Assembly (NCBI RefSeq): GCF_016901575.1
Contig: NZ_JACJKQ010000007.1
Coordinates: forward strand, 1-64,000
DNA: 64,000 nt
From: Enorma phocaeensis
GTDB lineage: Bacteria > Actinomycetota > Coriobacteriia > Coriobacteriales > Coriobacteriaceae
Reading direction: 5' to 3'
Made by a program: the position numbers and the translations under genes. The stretch's first letter is position 1. Each line of letters opens with the position of its first letter. This document shows positions 15,993 to 25,118 of the stretch, piece after piece. The notes beneath the pieces were generated by a model that was given only the letters and a program-made list of their open reading frames with translations, was not told the DNA's origin and searched no databases.

Positions 15993-16859
15993 CTACGCCT
16001 CGGAAGGCGCCTTGTCGTCGCGATGATAGACGAACCAATACCCGAGGGCGACGACGAGGGCGCCGCCCACGATGTTGCCGATCGTCGAAGCGCTCAGATT
16101 GACGAGGATGCCCGCGGCGTCGAGCGCCACGGCGCCGGCGACCTCCGCACCAAAACCCTGCGACGCCATGAGCGCGCCCATGGGCAAGAAGTACATGTTG
16201 GCGACGCAGTGCTCGAAGCCGCAGGCAACAAACGCCGTGATCGGCAGGAGGATCCCCACGACCTTGTCGACGACGGACTTGCCGGCAAAGCCGATCCACA
16301 CCGCCAGGCACACGAAGACGTTGCACAGGATGCCGCGGAAGAAGATCTGGGACCACGTGAGCGCGACCTTGCCCGCCGCGACCGAGACCATCGACGTCGC
16401 GACCGCCTCGCCGTTCAACGTGAAGATGCCTGCAACATAGACGAGCGCGACCACCGCGAGGGCGCCCACGAAGTTGCCCAGCCACACGATGGCCCAGCTG
16501 CGCAGGAGCTCCCCCAGGGAGATGCGGCCGGACCGCAGGGCGCACACCATGAGCGAGTTGCCGGTAAAGAGCTCGGCGCCGCACAGCAGCACGAGCACGA
16601 GGCCCAGACAGAAGCACAGCCCTCCCACCACACGCTGGGCGCCCCAGCTCAGCGAGGCATCGGAGAGGAACACGGTGAAGAAGAGCCCTCCAAACGCGAT
16701 GAAGGCGCCGGCGAACATGGCGAGCACGAACGCCTTGCCGAGAGGCAGGCGCGCCTTCGTCACGCCCGCAGCCTCGACCTTCGCCTCGATCTCCGCGGGG
16801 GCGAGGCACGCCGGCGAGGGAATGTCGGCCTTCGTCGGCACCTGGTCCTGTGAAGTCAT
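15993..16859 (-). CDS. formate/nitrite transporter (FNT) family channel
   Basis: The 288-residue protein has six hydrophobic helices and FNT landmarks: a GGLFFTVFLSDASLSWG segment after helix 1, FTGNSLMVCA, the half-helix region ILCNVFVCLAVWIGFAGKS, and VACGFEHCVANMYFLPMG, which carries the central histidine motif. FNT members conduct formate, nitrite, hydrosulfide or lactate. Which one applies here cannot be told; formate from anaerobic purine breakdown is one possibility. It is a single gene between the yedF and mod operons. Confidence 0.85.
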   Translation of the reverse strand: MTSQDQVPTKADIPSPACLAPAEIEAKVEAAGVTKARLPLGKAFVLAMFAGAFIAFGGLFFTVFLSDASLSWGAQRVVGGLCFCLGLVLVLLCGAELFTGNSLMVCALRSGRISLGELLRSWAIVWLGNFVGALAVVALVYVAGIFTLNGEAVATSMVSVAAGKVALTWSQIFFRGILCNVFVCLAVWIGFAGKSVVDKVVGILLPITAFVACGFEHCVANMYFLPMGALMASQGFGAEVAGAVALDAAGILVNLSASTIGNIVGGALVVALGYWFVYHRDDKAPSEA

Positions 16860-17007
16860 GGGGTCTCCCGTCCTTACGTCATCGTGGCGCCATGCAGCGG
16901 GCGCCGGTCATACAACATGCCGCCGTCCAGCATACCGCGCCTTGCCGCGGCGTGGGAGCATGAGTTTCATATATGGGAGCGCGCTCGACCCGCAATCCCT
17001 GCCCGCC

Positions 17008-18078
17008 TTAGCGGCATACGAGATGGATGCGGCTCGCATCGAAATGCATGCGCAGCACGTCGCCCGCACGAGGCAGCGCGTCGGGGTCCGCGTCCACCAG
17101 GTTCACGCGCCACTGCAGGCGGCTGGGAGCGTCCGGGCGCGGCGGGTCGAGCAGCACCAACCGCTCGAAGCGCGAGTCGCTCACGCGGGCGACGACCAGG
17201 TCGTAGGTGTTCCTGCCGGGCTCCGTGCGGTTGTCGCGATGGAAGTAGGACGCGCGCACGCCCAGATAGGCGACGTCGTCGGGCACGGGGGCGCCCACGT
17301 CGAAGACCATGCCCCACTCCGTCGCCTCGACGCTCGTGGGACCGACCTTGCGGGCGCGCGAGGTGTTCTTGCAGCCGGTCAGGCGCAGCGTGGCGAGCGT
17401 CTGCGGACGCCTCATGAGCTCGGCGGGGGTGCCCACCTCCTCGACGCGGCCGTCGTGCATGACCACGATGCGCTCGCACAGGCGGCACGCCTCGTCGATG
17501 TCGTGGCTCACGTAGAGCACCGTCGAAGGGACCACCTCGAAAAGGTCGAGCATGTTTTGCTCGAGCGCGCTCTTGAGATAGGAATCGAGCGCCGAGAACG
17601 GCTCGTCGAACATGTAGATGCCCGGTCGCGCGGCGATCATGCGCGCCAGGGCGACGCGCTGCTGCTGCCCGCCCGATAAGCGCGTGGGATAGCGGTCGGC
17701 GAAGCCCGCCATGCCAAAGATCGCGAGGTAGCGGCGGGCAAGGTCGCGTCGGGTCGCCGCCGGGACCTTGGCATCCATGCCCGCGCAGACGTTGTCGGCG
17801 ACCGTGAGGTTGGGAAAGAGCTGGTAGTTCTGGAAGAGCAGCGCCGTCTTGCGCTCCTGCGGGCTCAGGTTGACGCCCTCGCGGGAGTCGAAGAAGACGA
17901 TGCCGTTCACCACGATGCGGCCCTCGTCAGGGGTCTCCACGCCGGCGATGCAGCGCAGGGTGCAGCTCTTGCCGCAGCCCGAGGCGCCCAGCAGCGCCAC
18001 GCGCTCCTCCCCCGCCTCAAGCTGGATGTCGAGCGAGAAGCCCGGGTAGGCCTTCTTGATATCAAGGGAAAGCGACAT
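17008..18078 (-). CDS. modC: molybdate ABC transporter ATP-binding protein
   Basis: The 356-residue ATPase has Walker A GASGCGKSCT near 34, signature LSGGQQQR near 135, Walker B with MFDEPFSALD near 156 and the switch histidine in VSHDIDEA. The C-terminal 110 residues look like a TOBE-type regulatory domain, as in ModC. The ATG shares one base with the modB stop (TGATG), so the genes are coupled. It powers molybdate import for the molybdenum hydroxylase and other molybdoenzymes. Confidence 0.88.
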   Translation of the reverse strand: MSLSLDIKKAYPGFSLDIQLEAGEERVALLGASGCGKSCTLRCIAGVETPDEGRIVVNGIVFFDSREGVNLSPQERKTALLFQNYQLFPNLTVADNVCAGMDAKVPAATRRDLARRYLAIFGMAGFADRYPTRLSGGQQQRVALARMIAARPGIYMFDEPFSALDSYLKSALEQNMLDLFEVVPSTVLYVSHDIDEACRLCERIVVMHDGRVEEVGTPAELMRRPQTLATLRLTGCKNTSRARKVGPTSVEATEWGMVFDVGAPVPDDVAYLGVRASYFHRDNRTEPGRNTYDLVVARVSDSRFERLVLLDPPRPDAPSRLQWRVNLVDADPDALPRAGDVLRMHFDASRIHLVCR

Positions 18079-19700
18079 CAGCGGCCCCCTTTCGAAGACC
18101 CGTCGCCCGCGCTGCCGCCCGAGCCGGCGCCCGCGTCTCCCAGAAGCAGCTCGCGCAGCGCCTCGCGGTCGATGACCAGGGCGTCGCCGCCCTGCTCTTC
18201 GAGCCCGTCGCCAGAAGGCGCGCCCTCCCCCGGCGCGCCATCCGCGCCCCTGCGGCGCGTGCCCGCCGCCAGCTGCTTGCGCTCGGCGCGGGTGAGGCCG
18301 CGATGGCGGTAGGCCTGGGAATGCCCCGTATACAGGTTGATGAACAGAATCACCAGGAAGCTGAAGACGATGACCACGACGACCCAGAACAGCGCGACGG
18401 CGCTCGAGCCGCCCATCCATTGGAAGTAGATCGCGATGGGGATGGTCTGGGTGACGCCGGCATAGTTGCCCGCGAAGAAGAGCGTGCAGCCGAACTCGCC
18501 CATGGCGCGGGCGAAGGCGAGCACCGTTCCCGCCGCGATGGATGGCCAGGCGAGCGGAAGCATGAGGGTGCGGAAGATGCGGGTCTCCGACCAGCCCAGC
18601 GTGCGCGCCGCATCGAGCATGGCCGGGTCGAGCGCCTCGAAGGCGCCGAGGGCCGTGCGATACATGAGCGGGAAGGACACCACGATGGCGGACACCACCG
18701 CCGCGGGCCAGGTAAACACGATGTCGATGCCGTGGGCGATGAGCCAGCGGCCGATCGAGGTGGATTGCCCGAAGAACAGCATGAGTAGAAAGCCGCAGAC
18801 CGTGGGCGGCAGCACCATGGGAATGGTGAAGATGGAGTCCAGCACGCCCTTGAGGCGGCTCGAGGTCCCCATCGTCTTCCATGCGGCGACAAGGCCGAGC
18901 ACGAAGGTGAAGACGAGCGCGATGACCGAGGTCTTGAGCGAGACCCAGAACGGCCGGTAGTCGATGCCGCCGAAGAACTCGCGCGCCTGGTCGATCAGGC
19001 TGGGCACGGCCTCGCGCGCCACGTCCGACGCCGGCACGAAGGCGGCGTTGTCGCTCCATAGCACGCCGTCGCCCAAATCGATGCCCAGGCTCTCGGCGAC
19101 GTCGCCCGCGTCCTCCCCCTCGGCAAGGCCGGCCGGCACCACCGAGGTGTAGCGCCCGCCGGCCGCCTCGACGCAGAAGCGGTAGCGGTAGGCCCCGCGA
19201 TCGACCTCGGGGTCGGTCGTCACGTACCAGGGCTTGTCCTCACCCGAGAGCAGCGCGCCGCCGCGCGAATGCGTCTCGTCGAGCTCCTCGACGAGCGCCC
19301 TGAGCGCCTCGACGTCGGAGCCGCTGTCGGGCGAGAACCCCGCGGCGTCCGCCGCGTCGGCATCGATATAGACGAGCACCTCGTCGGGCGTGTTGACCAG
19401 CACGAGCGTGCTGCCCTCGGCAAGCGGGATGCGGTAGCCCAGATCCTCGCCACGGGCGGCGCGCGCGGTGCCGGCGTTGTTGCGCACAAACCCGTTCAGG
19501 CCGAAGCCCGCCTCGTCATCGACCGCGGAATCCGCCACCGCCTGCTCGCCCCCGGCACCCTCTGCCCAGGCGCGCGGCGGCGCCGCCAGGCAGAACAGCA
19601 GGCAGGCGAGCACAACCAGCATGCGCAGCACAAAGGGCGACGCCTGCCGGGCGCCACCCTTGATCGGATAGGTTGTCGAGGTCGCGTCGCGTGGGCTCAT
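18078..19700 (-). CDS. modB: molybdate ABC transporter permease with a large N-terminal extracytoplasmic extension
   Basis: The C-terminal 300 residues are a normal ModB permease: about five helices and the cytoplasmic coupling motif EALDPAMLDAARTLGWSETRIFRTLMLP. Unusually, it is preceded by a signal-anchor-like segment (about 24-46) and about 200 extracytoplasmic residues that I do not recognise. It also ends in a roughly 95-residue hydrophilic tail. Typical ModB proteins have about 220-270 residues; this one has 540. It lies 12 bases after modA and is coupled to modC. The extension may interact with ModA or sense substrate. Confidence 0.83.
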   Translation of the reverse strand: MSPRDATSTTYPIKGGARQASPFVLRMLVVLACLLFCLAAPPRAWAEGAGGEQAVADSAVDDEAGFGLNGFVRNNAGTARAARGEDLGYRIPLAEGSTLVLVNTPDEVLVYIDADAADAAGFSPDSGSDVEALRALVEELDETHSRGGALLSGEDKPWYVTTDPEVDRGAYRYRFCVEAAGGRYTSVVPAGLAEGEDAGDVAESLGIDLGDGVLWSDNAAFVPASDVAREAVPSLIDQAREFFGGIDYRPFWVSLKTSVIALVFTFVLGLVAAWKTMGTSSRLKGVLDSIFTIPMVLPPTVCGFLLMLFFGQSTSIGRWLIAHGIDIVFTWPAAVVSAIVVSFPLMYRTALGAFEALDPAMLDAARTLGWSETRIFRTLMLPLAWPSIAAGTVLAFARAMGEFGCTLFFAGNYAGVTQTIPIAIYFQWMGGSSAVALFWVVVVIVFSFLVILFINLYTGHSQAYRHRGLTRAERKQLAAGTRRRGADGAPGEGAPSGDGLEEQGGDALVIDREALRELLLGDAGAGSGGSAGDGSSKGGR

Positions 19701-19712
19701 GGTCGCAGGCGG

Positions 19713-20588
19713 CTACTCGGAAAGCTCGAAGCCGTACTGGGACCAGATGGCCAGCGCGTCGGAGTTCTCCATGCAGAAGGTGATGAAGTCCTGCGCGACG
19801 TCGGGATTCTCACTCGTAGAGGCGACGGCGCCGGGATAGACGATGGCGCTGTGCGCCTCGGCCGGAACGGTGTAGACGACCTTGAGGCCGTCATAGCGGT
19901 AGACGTCGGAGGTGTAGACGAAGCCGATCGAGCACTCGCCCGTGGAGACGTACTGCGCGGCGTTGCCGACGCTCTGGGCGGCGTTCACGCGGTCGGCGAT
20001 GGAGGCGTCATAGGTGCCGTTCTCGCCGGACTCGTCGCTGTAGAGGCCCACCGAGGCGAGCGACTGGTTGGCATACTTGCCCGCCGGCACCGCGCCCGGC
20101 TCGCCGATGGCGATCTGCCCCTCTACGGCGGCGACGTCCTCGAGCGAGTTGATCTGGATATCGGAGTCCGTCGCGGCAACGATCACGAGGTCGTTCACGA
20201 ACATGTCGACGCGCGTATCGGGGTCGACGAGCTCGCCCTCCTCGGCATCGTCCATGGTGCCGGCGGAAGCGGTGATGAGCACGTCGACCTGGGCGCCCGC
20301 GGTCATCTGCTCGACGAGGTCGCCCGAGCCGCGGAACTGCGTGTCGGCGAAGGTGGTGCCGGTCTGCTCGGTATAGAGCGCCTGGACCTCGGGCATGGCC
20401 TTCTCGAGCGAGTTGGCGGCAAAGACCTGCAGCTCGACGGCGTCGCCGTCGGTGGAGGCGGCGGGAGCGCTGCCGGCAGAGCCGGCCGGAGCCTGGGCGT
20501 CGTTGTTGCAGCCCGCAAGGGCGCCCGCGGCAGCCAACGCGGCGCCCGCCCCAACGAACGTCCTGCGGCTCACCATCTGGTCGGTCAT
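19713..20588 (-). CDS. modA: molybdate-binding lipoprotein
   Basis: The 291-residue ModA has a twin-arginine-like SRRTFVG and a lipobox LAGC at the N-terminus, so it should be a surface lipoprotein. The mature part has the ModA pattern (VFAANSLEKAMPEV, FRGSGDLVEQMTAGAQVDVLI, GEPGAVPAGKYA). It binds molybdate or tungstate and delivers it to ModBC. The start follows AAAGGGGAAGG. The promoter lies inside an inverted repeat at 20628-20663. Confidence 0.9.
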   Translation of the reverse strand: MTDQMVSRRTFVGAGAALAAAGALAGCNNDAQAPAGSAGSAPAASTDGDAVELQVFAANSLEKAMPEVQALYTEQTGTTFADTQFRGSGDLVEQMTAGAQVDVLITASAGTMDDAEEGELVDPDTRVDMFVNDLVIVAATDSDIQINSLEDVAAVEGQIAIGEPGAVPAGKYANQSLASVGLYSDESGENGTYDASIADRVNAAQSVGNAAQYVSTGECSIGFVYTSDVYRYDGLKVVYTVPAEAHSAIVYPGAVASTSENPDVAQDFITFCMENSDALAIWSQYGFELSE

Positions 20589-20627
20589 GACCTTCCCCTT
20601 TCCTCACCGCTGCGCACGGCGGGTTCG

Positions 20628-20663
20628 TTATTCTCAGCAAGGATTATACTCACTTGAGAATAA
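20628..20663 (-). promoter_or_regulatory. modA promoter: -10 box inside a 9-bp inverted repeat
   Basis: TTATTCTCA (20628-20636) and TGAGAATAA (20655-20663) form a perfect inverted repeat around a perfect TATAAT (minus strand, 20648-20643). This is the geometry expected for a repressor that blocks RNA polymerase, plausibly in response to molybdate. No ModE gene is visible in the window. Confidence 0.55.
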
Positions 20664-20819
20664 TATCGCTAGGACAACGGACGCATTTCTCGACCAAAAT
20701 CGGCGGCCGCGGCGAATCCGGGCCGCATGTCACACCAGGGGCGAGGCCCCGACACACAGGAGACGCGCCCCGCGCGCACGGGCGGCCGGCGGATGCGGCG
20801 CGGCGTCGCGGAGCGGCAC

Positions 20820-21293
20820 CTAGTGGCCGCCGCCCGCCGTCATCATCGCCGCGTGCTCGAGCTGGTCGAAGACGCCCTCCCAGCTCTCGCGGGCCGCCTT
20901 CGTGGAGCCGGGGAAGTTCATCACGAGCGTGCCGCCGCGCTGCATGCACACCGCCCGCGAGAGCATGGCGCGGCGGGTCTTGGTCATCGAGTAGGCGCGC
21001 ATCGCCTCGGCGATGCCGGGGACGTCGCGGTCGCACACCGAGCGCGTCGCCTCGGGGGTGACGTCGCGCAGCGACAGGCCCGTGCCGCCGCAGGTGATGA
21101 CCACGTCGGCGCGCCGGACGTCTGCGGCGTCCACGATCGCATCGGCGATGGCGGACACATCGTCGGGCACCACCACGTGGCTCGCCACCGTCCACCCCTG
21201 GCCGGCGATGAGCCCCTCGAGCACCGAGCCGGCCTCGTCGCGGGCGAGGTCGCGCGTATCCGAGCAGGTGACGATCGAGATGCGAAGTTCCAT
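20820..21293 (-). CDS. mogA: molybdopterin biosynthesis MogA/MoaB family protein
   Basis: The 157-residue protein has the family motifs ITCGGTGLSLRDVTPEATRSV (near 66-86) and NFPGSTKAARESW. MogA/MoaB proteins adenylylate molybdopterin before MoeA inserts molybdate. It follows moeA by 9 bases, so the two final steps of the cofactor pathway are in one operon, next to molybdate transport. Confidence 0.88.
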   Translation of the reverse strand: MELRISIVTCSDTRDLARDEAGSVLEGLIAGQGWTVASHVVVPDDVSAIADAIVDAADVRRADVVITCGGTGLSLRDVTPEATRSVCDRDVPGIAEAMRAYSMTKTRRAMLSRAVCMQRGGTLVMNFPGSTKAARESWEGVFDQLEHAAMMTAGGGH

Positions 21294-21302
21294 GGTTACC
21301 CC

Positions 21303-22562
21303 CTAGATGACAGAGCCCTCGGGCAGGTCGATGCGCACGCACGGCGCCTCGTCGCCCTCGTCGTAGCCCACGAGCCCCTCGGGCACCATGAGCAGGCAGT
21401 TGGCATGGTGAAGCGTCCCCAGCAGCGCCGAGTTCTGGCTCTTTGCGGAACGGACCACGAGCTCGCCCGCCTCGTCGCGAGACACGCTCGCGCGGTCGTA
21501 GAACCGCCGCTCCTGGCGCTTCTCGACCGCATGCAGCACCCGCGCGCGCTGCACCGGGCGCTCAAAGGATGTGTAGCCGAGCATCTTGCGGATGGCGGGG
21601 CGGGCCAGCATCTCGAAGCCCACCGACGCCGCGGCGGGATTGCCCGAAAGCCCCAGGAACGGCACGTCGCGGATGAGGCCGAAGGTGATGGCCTTGCCCG
21701 GCCTGAGCGAGATGCGGTCAAACAGCACCTCTCCCTCGCGGCGAGCGAGGGCCGTCACATAATCGTAGTCGCCGGCAGAGGCGCCGCCGCTTGTGATCAC
21801 GAAGTCGCAGGTCTCGACGAGGCCGAGAACCGCGCGCGTGATGGCGGCCTCGTCGTCGGGCGCGATGCCGCCGAAGCGCACCTCCGCGCCCGCCTGGAGC
21901 GCTGCTGCGAGGATGGCGGACGAGTTGGCGTCGCGAATCTGGCCGCGCGCGGGCACGGTCGCCGGGTCGACGAGCTCGGTGCCGATGGAGAGCACGCCCA
22001 CCACGGGCTGCCGGCGCACCCGCACCGAGGAGCACCCGGCAGAGGCGAGCAAACCGGCGCCGGCAGCGGTGAGCACCTCCCCGGCATGCATGACCACCTC
22101 GCCGGCATGCGCCTCGAGCCCGGCGGCTCGAACGTTGTCGCCGACGGGGGCGGCCGCGCGGAACGCGACGCGCGAGCCCTCGTTGCCATCGCCCTCGAGC
22201 ACCTCGACGACCTCGTACTTCACCACGGCGTCGGCGCCGTCGGGCATGGGGGCGCCCGTCATGATGCGCACCGTCTGGCCCGCCTCGACCGTACCCTCGA
22301 ACACATGCCCGGCGGCCTCGTGGCCTACCACGTCGAGCACCGCCGGGGCGTCGGGACCTGCGGCGGCAAGGTCGGCCGAGCGCAGGGCATAGCCGTCCAT
22401 GGCGCTGTTTGCAAACGGCGAGAGGTCGATATCGGTCGCGGCGTCCTCGGCGAGCGGCAGGCCCACGGCCCGCCACGCCGGATGCGACACGACGTCAAGC
22501 GGCGCCACGTGGTCGAGCACGATCGCGCGCGCCTCCTCGAGCGGAATCATCTTCTCCAACAT
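21303..22562 (-). CDS. moeA: molybdopterin molybdenumtransferase
   Basis: The 419-residue MoeA has the domain order of the family: the N-terminal FANSAMDGYALRS segment, the MogA-like domain with DFVITSGGASAGDYDYV, and GLSGNPAAASVGFEM, ending in a beta-barrel domain. It inserts molybdate into adenylylated molybdopterin. The ATG at 22562 follows AAGGGGAGC; an upstream in-frame codon (22601) lacks a ribosome site. It is the first gene of the moeA-mogA unit. Confidence 0.92.
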   Translation of the reverse strand: MLEKMIPLEEARAIVLDHVAPLDVVSHPAWRAVGLPLAEDAATDIDLSPFANSAMDGYALRSADLAAAGPDAPAVLDVVGHEAAGHVFEGTVEAGQTVRIMTGAPMPDGADAVVKYEVVEVLEGDGNEGSRVAFRAAAPVGDNVRAAGLEAHAGEVVMHAGEVLTAAGAGLLASAGCSSVRVRRQPVVGVLSIGTELVDPATVPARGQIRDANSSAILAAALQAGAEVRFGGIAPDDEAAITRAVLGLVETCDFVITSGGASAGDYDYVTALARREGEVLFDRISLRPGKAITFGLIRDVPFLGLSGNPAAASVGFEMLARPAIRKMLGYTSFERPVQRARVLHAVEKRQERRFYDRASVSRDEAGELVVRSAKSQNSALLGTLHHANCLLMVPEGLVGYDEGDEAPCVRIDLPEGSVI

Positions 22563-22608
22563 GCTCCCCTTCCCTGGGCGCGGGAGGTGGCCGCGCCGCA
22601 CCTAAAAG

Positions 22609-22628
22609 TATTCTCGTCTCAGTATAAT
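22609..22628. promoter_or_regulatory. TATTCTC-N7-TATAAT element between moeA and the CLC gene
   Basis: This 20-bp element (plus strand) has the same two ends and spacing as the modA -10 region (minus strand, 20662-20643). It lies 47 bases upstream of moeA and 137 upstream of the CLC gene. It may be the operator linking moeA to modA control. Confidence 0.4.
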
Positions 22629-22679
22629 GCGTGCCCGGCGACCTGCCTTCGAGGAACGGCCGCGCCCGGGCCGGTGCCG

Positions 22680-22685
22680 TATAAT
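22680..22685 (+). promoter_or_regulatory. -10 box of the CLC-lipid kinase operon
   Basis: A perfect TATAAT lies 79 bases upstream of the CLC start codon. A TG sits upstream but not at the extended -10 spacing. No clear -35 is visible. Confidence 0.45.
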
Positions 22686-22764
22686 GGCCCCGGATAGAGC
22701 GGGCCGCGCGGCGGCCCGCATGCGCCCGCGCGCAGGCCCGGGCGCCCGACGTCGAAGGAGTCCC

Positions 22765-24150
22765 ATGTCCACGCCCCCGCACAACACGCCGACCTCGAGC
22801 CATCACGGCCATGGCATCGTGGGCCTCGTGAGCCACGAGCTCATCCGCACCGAGCGCGCGCTCGCCGCCGACACCCGCCGCGACCTGGGAAACATGCGCG
22901 CCACCCTGCGCACCCTCGCGCTCACCATGCTGGTCGCCGTCCTCATGGGAGGCGCCGCGTGGGCGTTTCTCGCGGCGCTCGACCTGGTGACCGCGGCGCG
23001 CGAGCAAAACCTCGCGCTCTTTGCCCTGCTGCCCGTCGTGAGCGTCGCCACGGCATGGGTCTACCGCAACCATGGCCTGCGCGCCGCGCGCGGCAACAAC
23101 CTCGTCATCGACAGCTCGCTTGAGGGGACGCCCATCCATGCCCGCATGGCGGTCCTCACCTTCATCTGCTCGGTCGCCACCCACCTCGCAGGCGGCTCGG
23201 CGGGACGCGAGGGCACGGCGGTGCAGATCGGCGGCACGATCGCGAGCAACGTCGCGGGCGTCTTCAAGCTGCGCGACCGCGACCGCCAGGACCTGATGCT
23301 CGGGGGCATCTCGGCCGCGTTCGGCGGCGTCTTCGGCACGCCGCTCGCGGGCGCCTTCTTCGGCATGGAGATGTGCACCGTCGGCAAACTCAACTATCGC
23401 GCGGCGCTCTACTGCCTCGCCGCCTCGTTCATCGGCGACGCCGTGGCACGCGCGCTCGGGGTGTCCCATGGCGCCCACGCCATCGAGTCGGTTCCGGCCA
23501 TGCAGGCGGGCACGCTCGCCGCGGTGGTCGCGGCAGCGGTGGCGTTTGGCCTGGTGGCACGCCTGTTCTCGCTTTCCATCCGCACCGTGAAGCGCTTCTA
23601 CTCGCAGCGGTTCCAAAACTACCTCGTCGCCGCCCTCGTCGGGTCGCTCGTGCTGCTCGGCGTCTACGCGGCGGGCGGGCTCTTCCGCTATGGAGGCCTC
23701 GCCGAATGGCTCACCGAAGCGGGCTTCAGAGGTGAGACCACCTGGCTCGACGCCCTCATCAAACTCGTCATGACCGCGCTAACGCTGGGCGCCGGCTTCC
23801 AGGGCGGCGAGGTGACCCCGCTGTTTGATATCGGCGCCTCCCTCGGCGGATGGATCGGCACGCTCTCGGGCCTCGGCCCCAGCTTCATGGCGGCCCTTGG
23901 CATGGTGGGCGTCTTTGGAGCCGCCCTCAACGTGCCCGTGACCACCATCATGCTTTCCATCGACATGTTTGGAGGCGACGCCGCCGCCTACATGGTGATC
24001 GTCGCCTTCGTGAGCTACCTGGTGGCGGGACACCGCGGCGTCTATCCCGCGCAGCGCATCGTCACCCCGAAGCGGCGCTCGCTCGACGCCGACCAAGACC
24101 TCACCGTCGACGAGGCGATACAGCGCCATGCCACCGAGGAGCACGCATGA
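22765..24150 (+). CDS. CLC-family anion transporter, likely the fluoride/proton type
   Basis: The 461-residue protein has the CLC helix pattern and key segments: GGSAGREGTAVQIGG near 150 with the gating glutamate, GGISAAFGGVFGTPLAGAFFGMEM, and GGEVTPLFDIGASLGG. The canonical GSGIP chloride filter is missing; the matching place reads RGNNLVIDSS. GREGT and GNN in these positions are features I associate with the fluoride-exporting CLC-F branch rather than chloride transporters. The ATG at 22765 follows GAAGGAG. The stop overlaps the next gene's start (ATGA). No fluoride riboswitch is recognisable in the leader. Confidence 0.8.
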   Translation: MSTPPHNTPTSSHHGHGIVGLVSHELIRTERALAADTRRDLGNMRATLRTLALTMLVAVLMGGAAWAFLAALDLVTAAREQNLALFALLPVVSVATAWVYRNHGLRAARGNNLVIDSSLEGTPIHARMAVLTFICSVATHLAGGSAGREGTAVQIGGTIASNVAGVFKLRDRDRQDLMLGGISAAFGGVFGTPLAGAFFGMEMCTVGKLNYRAALYCLAASFIGDAVARALGVSHGAHAIESVPAMQAGTLAAVVAAAVAFGLVARLFSLSIRTVKRFYSQRFQNYLVAALVGSLVLLGVYAAGGLFRYGGLAEWLTEAGFRGETTWLDALIKLVMTALTLGAGFQGGEVTPLFDIGASLGGWIGTLSGLGPSFMAALGMVGVFGAALNVPVTTIMLSIDMFGGDAAAYMVIVAFVSYLVAGHRGVYPAQRIVTPKRRSLDADQDLTVDEAIQRHATEEHA

Positions 24151-25118
24151 AGACGGACCGTGCCGCGCTGGGACGCGCGCTGATCATCGCCAACCCCGCA
24201 GCACATTCCGGCGAGGCGGGTGCCGCCGCCGAGCGCCTGCAGCGCTTCTTGGACTGCTCCGGCGCCTGCGCGGCGGGGTCAAGACTCGTCTATACCGAGC
24301 GGCCCCGCCACGCCACGGAGCTCGCCCGCGCCTCCGCAGGCTTCGATACGGTGCTCGCCCTCGGCGGCGACGGCGTGGTCAACGAAGTCGCCTCGGGCCT
24401 CATGGACCTGCCCAGGCAGGGCCGCCCCCGCCTGGGCGTGGTGCCGGTTGGGTCTGGCAACGACTACGCCCGCACCCTGGGCATTCCGCACGGCGGCAAG
24501 CTCGACGCCGGCTGGCTGCTCTCCTGCACGCCGGAACCCGTGGACGTGGGCCGCATCGAGCTGCTCGACGATGGCGGTCAGGGCGGCGCGCCCCGCTACT
24601 TTGTCGAGACCTTCTCGGTGGGACTCGACGCGGCGATCGCCCTGGGCACCCAGGAGCTGCGCGAATCCACGCCCTTGACGGGCACGGCGCTCTATCTGGC
24701 AAGCAGCCTTTCGGTTCTCGGCATGCGCTACCGCCGCTATCCCGCGCGCGTCTCCATGGACGGCGCCGAGCCCGAGGCGCGCGACCTGCTGCTCATGGCC
24801 GTGCAGCTGGGGCCCACCTATGGCTCGGGCTTTCGCATCTGCCCGGAGGCGGACCCCGCCGACGGGCTGTTCGACACCTGCTATGCGGCGGGACGCATTC
24901 CCCGCGCCGCCGCGGTGCCGGTGTTTCTGCGCGCCAAGGGCGGCCACCACACCGGGTCGCGCCTGGTCACGATGGGCCGCGCGCGGCGCGTCGAGTTCTG
25001 GTTTGACGGCGACGACTACCCCATCCAGGCAGACGGGGAGCTCGTGCGCTCGAGCCACGTGGCGGTCGAGGTGGTCCCGGGCGCCCTCACGGTGCTGCGG
25101 CCGCGCGCGGCGTCTTAG
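24147..25118 (+). CDS. diacylglycerol/lipid kinase (DagK/YegS family)
   Basis: The 323-residue protein has the catalytic motifs [16 protein letters not shown] near 70-85 and [14 protein letters not shown] near 98-111, plus the C-terminal beta-domain with a FDTCYA-like strand. This family phosphorylates diacylglycerol or related lipids at the membrane. The start overlaps the CLC stop by 4 bases (ATGA), so translation is coupled. The stop overlaps that of the convergent xpt gene by 4 bases. Confidence 0.85.
   Translation: MKTDRAALGRALIIANPAAHSGEAGAAAERLQRFLDCSGACAAGSRLVYTERPRHATELARASAGFDTVLALGGDGVVNEVASGLMDLPRQGRPRLGVVPVGSGNDYARTLGIPHGGKLDAGWLLSCTPEPVDVGRIELLDDGGQGGAPRYFVETFSVGLDAAIALGTQELRESTPLTGTALYLASSLSVLGMRYRRYPARVSMDGAEPEARDLLLMAVQLGPTYGSGFRICPEADPADGLFDTCYAAGRIPRAAAVPVFLRAKGGHHTGSRLVTMGRARRVEFWFDGDDYPIQADGELVRSSHVAVEVVPGALTVLRPRAAS

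Noticed and set aside
22629-22764. Possible fluoride riboswitch in front of the CLC gene
   Set aside because: The leader is GC-rich and lacks the conserved crcB-motif sequences.
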